DNA from: Chitinophagaceae bacterium
GTDB lineage: Bacteria > Bacteroidota > Bacteroidia > Chitinophagales > Chitinophagaceae
Direction of reading: 5' to 3'
NCBI GenBank assembly: GCA_020847395.1
Contig: JADLCD010000167.1
Location: 1 to 64,000, forward strand
Length of the DNA stretch: 64,000 nucleotides
The notes under the pieces are model-generated. The model had not been told where the DNA came from. It saw nothing but the letters and a program-made list of their open reading frames with translations, and searched no databases. This document shows positions 53,699 through 61,827 of the stretch, in pieces. Position 1 is the stretch's first letter, and every line of letters begins with the position of its first letter. The translations under genes were made by a program, and so were the position numbers.

Positions 53699-54394
53699 AT
53701 GCAACCAACGAAAGCCAGGGTTTTGCTTGCTGAAGATGATCTTTCCTTAGGATACGTTATTAAAGACAACCTGGAGCAGGAAGGCTACCAGGTAGTATTG
53801 TGCCCTGATGGTGAAGACGCATTGCAATCTTTCCTGAAGGAAGAATTCGATATATGTTTACTGGATGTAATGATGCCGAGCAAGGATGGTTTTTCTGTTG
53901 CAAAAAAAATCAGGCAAAAAAGTGATGTTGTTCCTATTTTGTTCTTAACAGCAAAGTCAATGGAAGAAGACCGGCTGAAGGGATTTGCAACAGGTGCAGA
54001 TGATTATATTACCAAACCTTTCAGCATGAAAGAACTGCTGATGCGTATGGATGTTTTTTTAAGGCGCACCAAAAAATTACACTCAGATAATGTAAAGGAG
54101 TTTAAGCTCGGTAAACTTCGTTTTTTTTATACTGATTTGAAAATTTCAAACGGAACGGAAGAATCAAACCTCACCCAAAAAGAAGCTGATCTGCTCAGGT
54201 TTTTTTGTGAACACCGCAATCATATTTTAAAGCGCGAAGAAGTGCTACTGAATGTATGGGGCAAGGATGATTATTTTCTTGGCAGAAGCATGGATGTATT
54301 TATCACCAAACTCCGCAAGCACTTTAAAGCAGATCCGGAGGTGAATATTGAAACTATACATGGTGTAGGATTTCGGTTTAATGCACCGAATTGA
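53699..54394 (+). CDS. OmpR/PhoB-family response regulator, RprY-like
   Basis: Receiver with acidic pair (LLAEDD), phosphoacceptor Asp56 (CLLDVMMPSKDGF), FLTAKS and KPFSMKEL, then a winged-helix domain (SMDVFITKLRKHFKADP, GVGFRF). The start is taken at ATG 53699, three codons after the first possible start. Together with its kinase it is the likely true RprXY orthologue, the pair at 3-5 kb being a paralogue. Conserved in Bacteroidota; targets unknown here. Confidence 0.93.
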   Translation: MQPTKARVLLAEDDLSLGYVIKDNLEQEGYQVVLCPDGEDALQSFLKEEFDICLLDVMMPSKDGFSVAKKIRQKSDVVPILFLTAKSMEEDRLKGFATGADDYITKPFSMKELLMRMDVFLRRTKKLHSDNVKEFKLGKLRFFYTDLKISNGTEESNLTQKEADLLRFFCEHRNHILKREEVLLNVWGKDDYFLGRSMDVFITKLRKHFKADPEVNIETIHGVGFRFNAPN

Positions 54395-54540
54395 ATGAGT
54401 GATAAGTGGTAAGTGATAAGGGGTAAGGGGTAAGTGAGCAGCCGGGTTGCAGGTAAAACAGTTTCAGGTTCCAGGTTTCGGGTTACAGGCACAGTGTGAA
54501 ACCTGAAACTTGTAACCGGTAACCCACATCTCCAACCATA
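54395..54540. repeat. low-complexity intergenic repeat tract
   Basis: Tandem-like GTGATAAG/GGTAAG units at 54402-54440 are followed by imperfect inverted copies of CAGGTTTCGGGTTACAGG and CCTGAAACTTGTAACC. It is related to a short segment at 9415. There is no coding signal. Confidence 0.5.
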
Positions 54541-54603
54541 CATCACAAACCATAAACTACAAACTTATAAATCCTTAATTTTAAACAATAATTCAGTTGC
54601 TGC

Positions 54604-55884
54604 ATGACGTTGAGCGATACACTTTCATTAGCATTTAAAACAGTAAAAAGCAATAAACTTCGCACAGGTATTACCGTGGCTATTATGGCATTGGGTATAT
54701 GGGCGTTGGTAGGCATTATTACGGCTATCCAGGCTATGAACGCTAGCTTATCAGAAAGCTTTGCCACAATGGGCGCTAATTCTTTCAGTATACGTTTTCG
54801 TGAACGCCAGATAAGATTGGGTGATGGGGGAGGGGATGTAACTAAAACAACCAGCAGCAGCAATAAAAAAGTAAAAAAATCGAATGCAGGCCGCCTCATT
54901 ACATACGAACAGGCAAAAGCTTTTAAAGAAAGATATGAGTATCCTGCAAAAGTGAGTATCGGGTTAAGTGGCGTTGGCAGTCAAACGGTTTTTTATGAAG
55001 GCAAAAAAACAAATCCTAACGTACGGGTATCGGGTGGAGATGAAAACTATTTTGCATTAAATGGATATGAAGTAATGTACGGGCGTGATTTTAATAAGCT
55101 TGATGTAGAAACCGGGCGAAATGTTTGTGTATTGGGATATGATGTAGCGTATAAATTTTTTGGTGAAAAAACTGAACGTGCGCTCGATCATATAATAAGA
55201 GTCGGAACAAATAAGTTCAGGATAATCGGGGTACTTAAAAGCAAAGGCAGTAGTTCTTTTCTGCGGGCAGATAATGTTGTATTTACTACTTATAATGCAT
55301 TAAGACGTTTGTTTGATGTTTCCAATGCTTCATTTTACATCGGTGTTCAGGTTGCCAACGTTAGCCAGTTGGAAGATGCTATTGGCGAGGCGGAAGGTGT
55401 TTTTCGCAGTATCAGGAACCTGAATGTAAAAGAGCAAAACAATTTTTATATAGATAAAAGTGATGCGCTTGCACAAACTTTCATCAGCCTGTTAGGCAAT
55501 ATATCAATGGCCGCAGGTGGCATTGGGTTTATTACATTATTTGGCGCCGCAATCGGGTTAATGAATATTATGCTGGTGGCAGTTACCGAGCGAACAAAAG
55601 AAGTAGGATTAATAAAAGCATTGGGTGGTAAGAAAAAAAATATCCGCCAGCAGTTTTTGTTTGAGTCTATATTGATCAGCCTGATGGGTGCCGTTATTGG
55701 TATTATACTTGGTATAATTGCCGGTAACCTGATAGGCATGCTGATGAAAGTGTCCTTCTTTATTCCCTGGGGTTTAATTGGTATAGCCATCGTTATCTGT
55801 TCGGCAGTTGGATTAGCCGCCGGAATATATCCCGCATGGAAAGCTTCAAAGCTCGATCCTATAGTGGCGTTACGATATGAGTAG
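54604..55884 (+). CDS. MacB-like ABC transporter permease (MacB_PCD plus FtsX)
   Basis: An N-terminal helix (about 22-45) anchors a periplasmic core domain (about 48-275), and three helices of the FtsX domain follow (about 295-400), with [38 protein letters not shown] as the coupling segment. The 426-aa length is typical. Type VII ABC systems use it for mechanotransmission or lipoprotein export. The partner ATPase is not adjacent. Confidence 0.9.
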   Translation: MTLSDTLSLAFKTVKSNKLRTGITVAIMALGIWALVGIITAIQAMNASLSESFATMGANSFSIRFRERQIRLGDGGGDVTKTTSSSNKKVKKSNAGRLITYEQAKAFKERYEYPAKVSIGLSGVGSQTVFYEGKKTNPNVRVSGGDENYFALNGYEVMYGRDFNKLDVETGRNVCVLGYDVAYKFFGEKTERALDHIIRVGTNKFRIIGVLKSKGSSSFLRADNVVFTTYNALRRLFDVSNASFYIGVQVANVSQLEDAIGEAEGVFRSIRNLNVKEQNNFYIDKSDALAQTFISLLGNISMAAGGIGFITLFGAAIGLMNIMLVAVTERTKEVGLIKALGGKKKNIRQQFLFESILISLMGAVIGIILGIIAGNLIGMLMKVSFFIPWGLIGIAIVICSAVGLAAGIYPAWKASKLDPIVALRYE

Positions 55885-55930
55885 CGGTGCTGTCAGCCGT
55901 CAGGTATTAGCGGTTATTGCGGATGTAAAC

Positions 55931-55985
55931 CTATAAGGTTTGCCGGGCGGCATTGCAGCGCCGCAAACCTTATAGATTTTTCCTT
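55931..55985 (+). terminator. hairpin after the MacB-like permease
   Basis: A 13-bp stem CTATAAGGTTTGC/GCAAACCTTATAG encloses a GC-rich 19-base loop and is followed by ATTTTTCC. The CCTATAAGGTTT arm is also a common dispersed-repeat motif in this phylum, so it may be both repeat and terminator. Confidence 0.6.
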
Positions 55986-56049
55986 CCCCCTTCTGCCCTA
56001 CGCCTTAAACCCTATACCTTACACCGTATCAAATTTTCCCCATATCTCC

Positions 56050-56057
56050 TATCTTTG
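56050..56057 (+). promoter_or_regulatory. -7 box of the glycyl-tRNA synthetase promoter
   Basis: TATCTTTG matches TAnnTTTG exactly. ATG 56065 starts seven bases later. The -33 region has no clear TTTG. Confidence 0.5.
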
Positions 56058-56064
56058 CGCCCTT

Positions 56065-57531
56065 ATGGCAACTCAGGATAATAACAGGTTTCAGGCGATT
56101 ATTGCCCACGCAAAAGAATATGGTTTTGTATTTCCCAGCAGTGAAATTTATGATGGACTAAGCGCCGTGTATGATTACGGTCCCTGGGGCAGTGAGCTGA
56201 AAAAGAATATACGCGACTACTGGTGGAAAAGCATGACGCAGTTGCACGAAAATATTGTGGGTATTGATGCGGCTATATTTATGCATCCCACTACCTGGAA
56301 GGCTTCAGGGCACGTTGATAATTTCAGCGACCCGATGATTGATAATAAAGACAGCAAAAAAAGATACCGGGTCGATCATTTGATTGAAGCGTATGTGGAA
56401 ACATTATCCAAAGAAGAAGGAAATGCTTTAATAGCAGCGATGGATAAATTGCTTGCAGCAGATGATTTTACAGGATTAAAAAAATTAATTGAAGACAACA
56501 AAATAAAATGCAGCATCAGCGGTACTGCTAACTGGACAGATGTTCGCCAGTTTAACCTGATGTTTAAAACAGAATTTGGAGCAGTAGCCGCAGAAGTAAA
56601 TGAAGAGGAAAATATTGTTTACCTGCGCCCCGAAACCGCACAGGGTATTTTCGTGAACTTTTTAAATGTGCAGAAAACCGCGAGGATGAAAGTGCCCTTC
56701 GGCATTGCGCAAACAGGTAAGGCTTTTCGTAATGAGATAGTAGCACGCCAGTTTATTTTTCGTATGCGCGAATTTGAGCAGATGGAAATGCAGTTCTTTA
56801 TTCGTCCCGGCACAGAAGGAGAGTGGTATAAATACTGGAAAGAAGCAAGATTACAATGGCATTTGAGCCTGGGCATTCCTGCGGAGAAATACCGCTACCA
56901 CGATCACGTGAAGCTGGCGCATTATGCTAAAGAAGCTTGTGATATTGAATTTGAATTTCCTATTGGCTTTAAAGAGGTAGAAGGTATACACAGCCGTAGC
57001 GATTATGATTTGAGCCAGCACCAGGTATACAGCAAAAAGAAATTACAATATTTTGATAATGATATTGACGAAGCGACGGGTAAGCCTTATGGCAATTATG
57101 TGCCTTATGTAATTGAAACATCTATCGGGCTTGACCGTATGTTCCTGTTGATTCTTTCCCAGGCATATGATGAAGAGGTTATTCCTAAAGAAGATGGAAC
57201 TACTGAAACGCGTACCGTGCTCCGCATTCCTGCAAAGCTTGCTCCTATAAAACTGGCTATTCTTCCATTAACCAAAAAAGACGGGTTGCCCGAAATAGCA
57301 AGGGAGATAATGAATGACTGCCGCGAAGATTTCTATTGCTTTTATGAGGAAAAAGACGCTATCGGTAAACGTTACCGGAGAATGGATGCTATCGGTACTC
57401 CTTTCTGTATAACGGTTGATCATCAAACCAAAGAAGATCAAACTGTTACTATCCGTTACCGGGATACCATGCAGCAGGAGAGAATTGCTATTGCGGACTT
57501 GAAGGCATTGGTAAAGGAGAAGATCAGGTAA
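56065..57531 (+). CDS. glyQS: glycine--tRNA ligase, homodimeric (alpha2) type
   Basis: Class II synthetase charging tRNA-Gly. Motif 2 is visible in GKAFRNEIVARQFIFRMREFEQMEMQ, and the active-site ETSIGLDRMFL is motif 3. The anticodon-binding domain fills the last 110 residues (KLAILPLTKK to LKALVKEK). At 488 aa it is the single-chain eukaryote-like form, as expected for Bacteroidota, rather than the alpha2beta2 form. Confidence 0.96.
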   Translation: MATQDNNRFQAIIAHAKEYGFVFPSSEIYDGLSAVYDYGPWGSELKKNIRDYWWKSMTQLHENIVGIDAAIFMHPTTWKASGHVDNFSDPMIDNKDSKKRYRVDHLIEAYVETLSKEEGNALIAAMDKLLAADDFTGLKKLIEDNKIKCSISGTANWTDVRQFNLMFKTEFGAVAAEVNEEENIVYLRPETAQGIFVNFLNVQKTARMKVPFGIAQTGKAFRNEIVARQFIFRMREFEQMEMQFFIRPGTEGEWYKYWKEARLQWHLSLGIPAEKYRYHDHVKLAHYAKEACDIEFEFPIGFKEVEGIHSRSDYDLSQHQVYSKKKLQYFDNDIDEATGKPYGNYVPYVIETSIGLDRMFLLILSQAYDEEVIPKEDGTTETRTVLRIPAKLAPIKLAILPLTKKDGLPEIAREIMNDCREDFYCFYEEKDAIGKRYRRMDAIGTPFCITVDHQTKEDQTVTIRYRDTMQQERIAIADLKALVKEKIR

Positions 57532-57589
57532 GCAAACCGGTTAATATGCTTTTTATTTAACCAGCCTTTGCTGCGCCGGGATAATCTTA

Positions 57590-57811
57590 TTATAATCGCC
57601 TTATCAACCACAATATTCCGGAAATAACAAGGCTGAAAATTATCATGGTAGTAATAGGAAAATAAAAACGAAAGTTTTCTTTTTCAACGCGTATATCTCC
57701 GGGTAATCGTCCTATCCAATGGAGTTTATCGTGAAAGAAATAAATAATAATACCTGCAACCACAATGCATATGCCTGCTGCAATAATATATTTTCCTGTT
57801 TCCGGATTCAT
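57590..57811 (-). CDS. DUF2905 family small membrane protein
   Basis: Two membrane helices (about 8-25 and 52-70) joined by the family signature LHWIGRLPGDIRVEKENFRFYFPITT. The length of 73 aa is normal. The role is unknown. It lies 18 bp after the SAM hydrolase gene and is cotranscribed with it. Confidence 0.92.
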   Translation of the reverse strand: MNPETGKYIIAAGICIVVAGIIIYFFHDKLHWIGRLPGDIRVEKENFRFYFPITTMIIFSLVISGILWLIRRL

Positions 57812-57829
57812 AACCTGATTAATTATTTA

Positions 57830-58654
57830 TTACTGGAAATGTATCCTGATGGTTTGATAGAAAAGCCTGTTTTGCAGGTGAGCGGATTGTTTTTCAGAAT
57901 ATCCCTGCAAACCAAGTAAGCCGGCAGCATTTCCTTTGTTGATGGCTATTTCAAGATAGCCTGCAGAATTAAATAATGCGAGTTTTTCCCCCTCTTCTAC
58001 ATCTGCATACGTTTCGCTTATTTTATCAATCACTTCATCACGTTTAAAAGCAATAGAAAAGCTTCTGCCTTTGCGTTGTTGCTCAAAAGCTTCACGGGTA
58101 ATGTTTACTATTACATTTTCAAAATGATCAATAAAAATAATTTGTCCTTCAATCCAGTTTTCGCCCAGCAAAGGCATTAATGGGTTTTTCTCAACTATTT
58201 CTATTTCTGAATTCCCGATTGTATGCAAGCTTTCTCCGTCAACAATATGTTGAATTGCCTTTCCAAACACACGGGTGATATATAAAGCGTTTTTAGCAAC
58301 GGTCTTCTCCATTGGCAGCCCGATCACTAATTCCGGTTTGCCTTCAGCGATCATAGTGAGGAGCCCGTTATCGGCACATAATATATACTGGCCGTTATGA
58401 AAAGCCAGCAGCAGCTGCTCGTTTTTATTTTCAAACAGGTTCACATGTATGATATGAAAAGTAAATTCAGGAAAATTTTTTATCGCGGTTCGGCATACAT
58501 AAGCTGCCTGCGGATAATTGAAAGGCGTAAGGTCGTGGCTGATATCAATAATATTGCAGCCCTTAACAGTTTGCATCAATTGCCCTTTAATGGCACCAAC
58601 GAGGTAATCCTTTTGTCCAATATCTGATGTGAGTGTTATTAAGGGCATTCGCAA
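57830..58654 (-). CDS. SAM hydrolase / SAM hydroxide adenosyltransferase (DUF62 family)
   Basis: Member of the fluorinase/chlorinase superfamily of 274 aa that in most bacteria hydrolyses S-adenosylmethionine to adenosine and methionine. The start LITLTSDIGQKDYLVGAIKG and PQAAYVCR, and IIDHFENVIVNI near the middle, are family blocks; the chlorination-specific loop is not evident. ATG 58648 (M3) is an alternative start. A perfect -7 box (TATTTTTG on the minus strand, 58685-58678) precedes it. Confidence 0.9.
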   Translation of the reverse strand: MRMPLITLTSDIGQKDYLVGAIKGQLMQTVKGCNIIDISHDLTPFNYPQAAYVCRTAIKNFPEFTFHIIHVNLFENKNEQLLLAFHNGQYILCADNGLLTMIAEGKPELVIGLPMEKTVAKNALYITRVFGKAIQHIVDGESLHTIGNSEIEIVEKNPLMPLLGENWIEGQIIFIDHFENVIVNITREAFEQQRKGRSFSIAFKRDEVIDKISETYADVEEGEKLALFNSAGYLEIAINKGNAAGLLGLQGYSEKQSAHLQNRLFYQTIRIHFQ

Positions 58655-58677
58655 TGAAGATAGTAAGTATAATTCTG

Positions 58678-58685
58678 CAAAAATA
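58678..58685 (-). promoter_or_regulatory. -7 box of the SAM hydrolase promoter
   Basis: The minus strand reads TATTTTTG, 23 bases before the first ATG. Confidence 0.45.
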
Positions 58686-58780
58686 AGAGAGTAAGCTGGT
58701 AATATAAACGATTGATTGTAAATGGATGCGCGGCGGAAGTATTAATCCGCCAATAAAAAATCAACGCTTTTTTTTAAAAG

Positions 58781-58811
58781 TTTGGTTGGATGGCTTTTTC
58801 CCTTATTTTTG
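58781..58811 (+). promoter_or_regulatory. tRNA-Lys promoter, full consensus
   Basis: TTTG at 58781-58784, exactly 19 bases, then TATTTTTG at 58804-58811. This is the cleanest example of the Bacteroidota promoter in the window. Confidence 0.75.
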
Positions 58812-58857
58812 CACTCCCAAAAAAGCGGATACCCCGGTAAAAGCTTTTTAAACGGAT

Positions 58858-58930
58858 GATTCCGTAGCTCAGTTGGTAGAGCATAACACTTTTAATGTTA
58901 GGGCCCTGGGTTCGAGTCCCAGCGGGATCA
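58858..58930 (+). tRNA. tRNA-Lys (anticodon TTT)
   Basis: Full cloverleaf of 73 nt: acceptor GATTCCG/CGGGATC with one G-T pair, D arm GCTC/GAGC, anticodon stem TAACA/TGTTA with loop CTTTTAA (anticodon TTT), T arm CTGGG/CCCAG with TTCGAGT. Discriminator A, and CCA is not encoded. A consensus promoter precedes it and a strong terminator follows. Confidence 0.97.
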
Positions 58931-58935
58931 CTTCT

Positions 58936-58975
58936 TGGGACAAGTCTAAAAAAGAAAGGCTTGTCCCATTTTTTT
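58936..58975 (+). terminator. tRNA-Lys terminator
   Basis: Stem TGGGACAAG/CTTGTCCCA with a 15-base A-rich loop, then TTTTTTT. Confidence 0.9.
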
Positions 58976-59058
58976 GTCCTGTAATTTACTGGGGTTCTGA
59001 TACATAAGTGTTATCGCAGAATTTATTCTTTGAGTTCGATGTCGAAAGTCATCGTCTG

Positions 59059-59230
59059 CTATCTCTCCATCAGCATTTTATTGAAATCTCTTATAAAGGA
59101 TTCAATGAAAATATCTACCATGCCCTCCTTTAGAGATAGGTAACATAATTGTTTTACAAACGCCTCGTTCGCTACATATTTAACTCTTCTGCATTCTTTG
59201 TAACCTTTCCATTCTTCGGTTACTCTAATA
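59059..59230 (-). pseudogene. possible C-terminal gene fragment of unknown family
   Basis: The minus-strand frame reads RVTEEWKGYKECRRVKYVAN then EAFVKQLCYLSLKEGMVDIF and SFIRDFNKML before a stop. The composition looks like real protein. The frame continues upstream only into sequence antisense to the next gene's signal peptide, so a start is lacking. It is probably the tail of a lost gene. No family is recognised. Confidence 0.3.
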
Positions 59231-59257
59231 AATATAAAACAACTTAAAAGCAACAAA

Positions 59258-59908
59258 ATGAAAAGATTAACAATCATTCTTGCCTTAACTATAGCGGCTT
59301 TTGCTGTAAACGCACAGCAAATGAATCATTCAGAAATGAAAGGTGCTGCTTCTGCCAAGTGGCAGAAAAGTGTAAAATATCAGGAATTAAACAAAGCCAT
59401 GCGGGAGTTATGGTCAGCCCACATGTACTGGACTTTACTAACTGTAGATGCATTTTATAATGACCCTAAAGGAGTGGATGCTAAGCTTCATCGCCTATTA
59501 CAAAACCAAAAAGATATAGGTGCAGCTATTGTACCTTTTTATGGTGAGGCTGCGGGAAACAAATTGGCTGAACTGCTGAAAGTACATATACAAGATGCCG
59601 TTCCTGTATTACAAGCAGCAAAAAACGATGATAAAGCGGCATTAGACAAAGCAGTTAAAGACTGGTATGCAAATGCAAAAGAGATTGGCGATTTTCTTGC
59701 ATCCGCTAATCCTAAAAACTGGATGGCAAAAGACACCGAATCTGCATTAGAAATGCACATTACACATACCATTGCGTATTCTGTTAGCATCCTAAAGAGT
59801 GATTACACACAGTCGTTTGGTGGCTTTGAAGAAGCGCTTCATCACATGCTTCATCTTGCTGACATTTTATCAGATGGTATAGCAAAACAGTTTCCCGATA
59901 AGTTCTAA
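59258..59908 (+). CDS. secreted four-helix-bundle protein of an uncharacterised family
   Basis: Signal peptide (about 1-20, ending VNAQQ). The mature part is all-helical with conserved blocks AMRELWSAHMYWT, LLQNQKDIGAAIVPFYGEAAGNKLAELLKVHI, KDWYANAKEIGDFLASANPKNW and HHMLHLADILSDGIAKQFP. I know this pattern from short Firmicutes and Bacteroidota proteins that are often mislabelled as glycosyltransferase or acetylglutamate kinase. Histidines on facing helices could bind metal or heme. It opens a rightward cluster with a DoxX-like protein and a sigma factor. Confidence 0.82.
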   Translation: MKRLTIILALTIAAFAVNAQQMNHSEMKGAASAKWQKSVKYQELNKAMRELWSAHMYWTLLTVDAFYNDPKGVDAKLHRLLQNQKDIGAAIVPFYGEAAGNKLAELLKVHIQDAVPVLQAAKNDDKAALDKAVKDWYANAKEIGDFLASANPKNWMAKDTESALEMHITHTIAYSVSILKSDYTQSFGGFEEALHHMLHLADILSDGIAKQFPDKF

Positions 59909-59936
59909 TGAAATAACTATTAAACAAATAATAAAA

Positions 59937-60320
59937 ATGGAATCAAATAATTCGCAACAGTCATTGAAACAAACATTCAATCTATTAAAGTACACTTTTG
60001 TTATTGTTCCTATTGTTGCGGGAGCAGACAAATTCACCAACCTGCTAACCCATTGGGAACAGTATGTTAATCCGTCAATTGCAGGTCTTTTGCCATTTTC
60101 TGCTTCGGTTTTTATGATGATTGTGGGCATTATTGAGATTGCAGCGGGCATCATTGTACTGAAAAAAGCCGAAATTGGCGGTTACATCGTTGCAGGGTGG
60201 CTGACAGTTGTGGCACTGACATTGTTAATTGGCTTCAATTATCTGGATGTAGCAGTACGTGACCTCGTAATGGCGATCTCAGCCTTATCAATGGCAAGAA
60301 TATCTAAAATCGTTAAATAA
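59937..60320 (+). CDS. DoxX-like four-helix membrane protein
   Basis: Four hydrophobic helices in 127 aa (about 13-32, 52-75, 78-98, 100-120), with the AGADKFTNLLTHWEQYVNP segment after helix 1 typical of DoxX-like proteins. It lies 28 bp after the secreted helical protein and two bases before the sigma-factor gene, so it is certainly in the same transcript. The role is unknown. Confidence 0.78.
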   Translation: MESNNSQQSLKQTFNLLKYTFVIVPIVAGADKFTNLLTHWEQYVNPSIAGLLPFSASVFMMIVGIIEIAAGIIVLKKAEIGGYIVAGWLTVVALTLLIGFNYLDVAVRDLVMAISALSMARISKIVK

Positions 60321-60322
60321 GT

Positions 60323-60976
60323 ATGGTTCAGTTTGAAAATTTTACCGAAGCAGAAGTTATCAAACGGGTTATAGGTGGAGAAAAGGCTCTCTATGAAATT
60401 ATAGTCAGACGTTTCAATCCTTTTTTATACAAAATCGGGAGGTCGTATAATTACAATCACGAGGACACTCAGGATTTAATGCAGGAAACCTTTATTGATG
60501 CGTATAAGAACCTGCTGCAATTTGAAGGTCGTGCTGATTTTAAAACATGGATTATCCGAATAATGATGAACAACTGTTATAGGAAACGTGGGAAGGCAAG
60601 TTTTAAAAACGAAATTATGGAAGATGCAAACGAATATTCAACGCCAATGTTTAGCAATAGAAATAACGGTACCGACAAGATAATTCAAAATCGTGAGTTG
60701 GGACATATTATCGAAAGCGCTCTTCGGAAAATTCCTTTTGATTACCGAATGGTTTTTTCGCTACGTGAAATAAACGGATTAAATGTTTCAGAAACCGCAG
60801 AAATGTTAGGTATTAGTGAAGCAAACGTAAAAGTTAGGCTGAATAGAGCGAAGATAATATTACGGAGAGATATAGAAAGCACTTATGCTGCCAGTGAACT
60901 CTTTGAATTTAATTTGATTTATTGCGACCCGATGGTAGAAAACGTAATGAATAAAATAATGAACGCTGACTATTAA
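60323..60976 (+). CDS. ECF-type RNA polymerase sigma factor
   Basis: A 217-aa sigma factor with region 2 (about 20-90: HEDTQDLMQETFIDAYKNLLQFEG, FKTWIIRIMMNNCYRKRGK) and region 4 (about 130-185: IPFDYRMVFSLREINGLNVSETAEMLGISEANVKVRLNRAKIILRR), plus a tail of about 30 residues. It lies two bases after the DoxX-like gene and ten bases before the broken folE. There is no anti-sigma gene unless the membrane protein acts as one. Confidence 0.9.
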   Translation: MVQFENFTEAEVIKRVIGGEKALYEIIVRRFNPFLYKIGRSYNYNHEDTQDLMQETFIDAYKNLLQFEGRADFKTWIIRIMMNNCYRKRGKASFKNEIMEDANEYSTPMFSNRNNGTDKIIQNRELGHIIESALRKIPFDYRMVFSLREINGLNVSETAEMLGISEANVKVRLNRAKIILRRDIESTYAASELFEFNLIYCDPMVENVMNKIMNADY

Positions 60977-60985
60977 ATACAGGTA

Positions 60986-61363
60986 ATGATACATACGGAA
61001 TTGAGCGAAACCATAGCAGATATGCTCATTCGCAGCGATGCTTCTGAATTGAGCGATAGCGAAAAGATAAAAAAAATAGAGCATCATTTTGCTCAAATAA
61101 TGCATACACTTGGACTTAATCTTTATGATGACAGCTTGTGCGGAACGCCAGGACGAGTAGCAAAAATATTTGTAAAAGAAATATTCAGCGGATTAAACCC
61201 TGCCAACAAACCCGAAATCAGTCTTTTTGAAAATAAATATGACTATAAGAGAATGTTGATTGAAAAGAACATTACGTTGTACTCTAATTGTGAACATCAT
61301 TTTGTTCCGATAATTGGAAAGGCACACGTTGCCTATATTCCAGACAAGCAGTACTCCTGTTAG
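60986..61363 (+). pseudogene. folE: GTP cyclohydrolase I, truncated
   Basis: The N-terminal 120 or so residues of FolE are clear: LCGTPGRVAKIFVKEIFSGL, then LYSNCEHHFVPIIGKAHVAYIP with the zinc ligands Cys and His of CEHH. Normal FolE is about 200-220 aa; here the C-terminal third, with the second zinc Cys and much of the active-site wall, is replaced by transposase-derived sequence (KQYSC, stop). It can hardly be active, so another folE is expected elsewhere. The gene was part of the sigma-factor transcript. Confidence 0.85.
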
Positions 61364-61523
61364 ACAAAGCCGGTTGGCATATCAGTAAAAATCTTCTCCT
61401 GCAGACAATATCTTACTGCTACATCTGCCTCCTTATTCGCCGGAACTTAATCCGGTAGAATTACTTTGGCGGGAGACCAGAAAAAAATACTTCCATAACA
61501 AAGATCTTTAATTCCCTTGATCA
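61347..61523 (+). pseudogene. IS630-family transposase remnant
   Basis: In one frame it reads VLLLDKAGWHISKNLLL, then after a one-base loss near 61402 DNILLLHLPPYSPELNPVEL and LWRETRKKYFHN, then after one extra base KIFNSLDQ. This is the C-terminal half of the IS630 DDE domain: the Asp of LDKAGWH and the Glu of NPVELLW are the second and third catalytic residues. No terminal inverted repeats remain. It is fused directly to folE on the left and to a fucosidase fragment on the right. Confidence 0.85.
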
Positions 61524-61746
61524 GGGTCCAACTTAGTAGGATTACAGGAAGAAACCGGCAATTGTCCATCACTCCATTCTACGTCATTAAATGTATTGAC
61601 GCCAAAATGAATGAACATGCCATACCCCCGTTTGATCAATGCCTGCTGTGCAATGTTTGGCCTGGCAGAGGGAAGCTGTACCTGCGCAAAAGCTATGTGA
61701 ATTATAACAGATGCTAAAAAAGTGAATACTGATCGCTTAATGATGC
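61517..61746 (-). pseudogene. alpha-L-fucosidase (GH29) N-terminal fragment
   Basis: The minus strand reads IIKRSVFTFLASVIIHIAFA (signal peptide), then RGYGMFIHFGVNTFNDVEWS, NPTKLDPDQ, the opening of a GH29 enzyme. The catalytic part is cut off at the IS630 remnant. The start codon is lost: ATC stands where ATG is expected, and TAA lies two codons upstream. It is similar to, but not a copy of, the intact GH29 gene behind it, so two fucosidase genes once stood in tandem. Confidence 0.8.
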
Positions 61747-61827
61747 TTTAGGTTTGAGGTTATTATTTATTACATAGCAATGAAATCACAGAACGTTTAA
61801 AAAAAAATTTTTTTCAATACCCACTTC

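Noticed and set aside
59231-59277. Membrane-protein start (IVNLFILLLLSCFIFI) for the fragment at 59059
   Set aside because: Those residues are the reverse of the signal peptide and leader of the next gene and are not credible as its true N-terminus.
61517-61717. Plus-strand frame of 66 codons in the folE/fucosidase junction
   Set aside because: It is antisense to the recognisable fucosidase N-terminal fragment.
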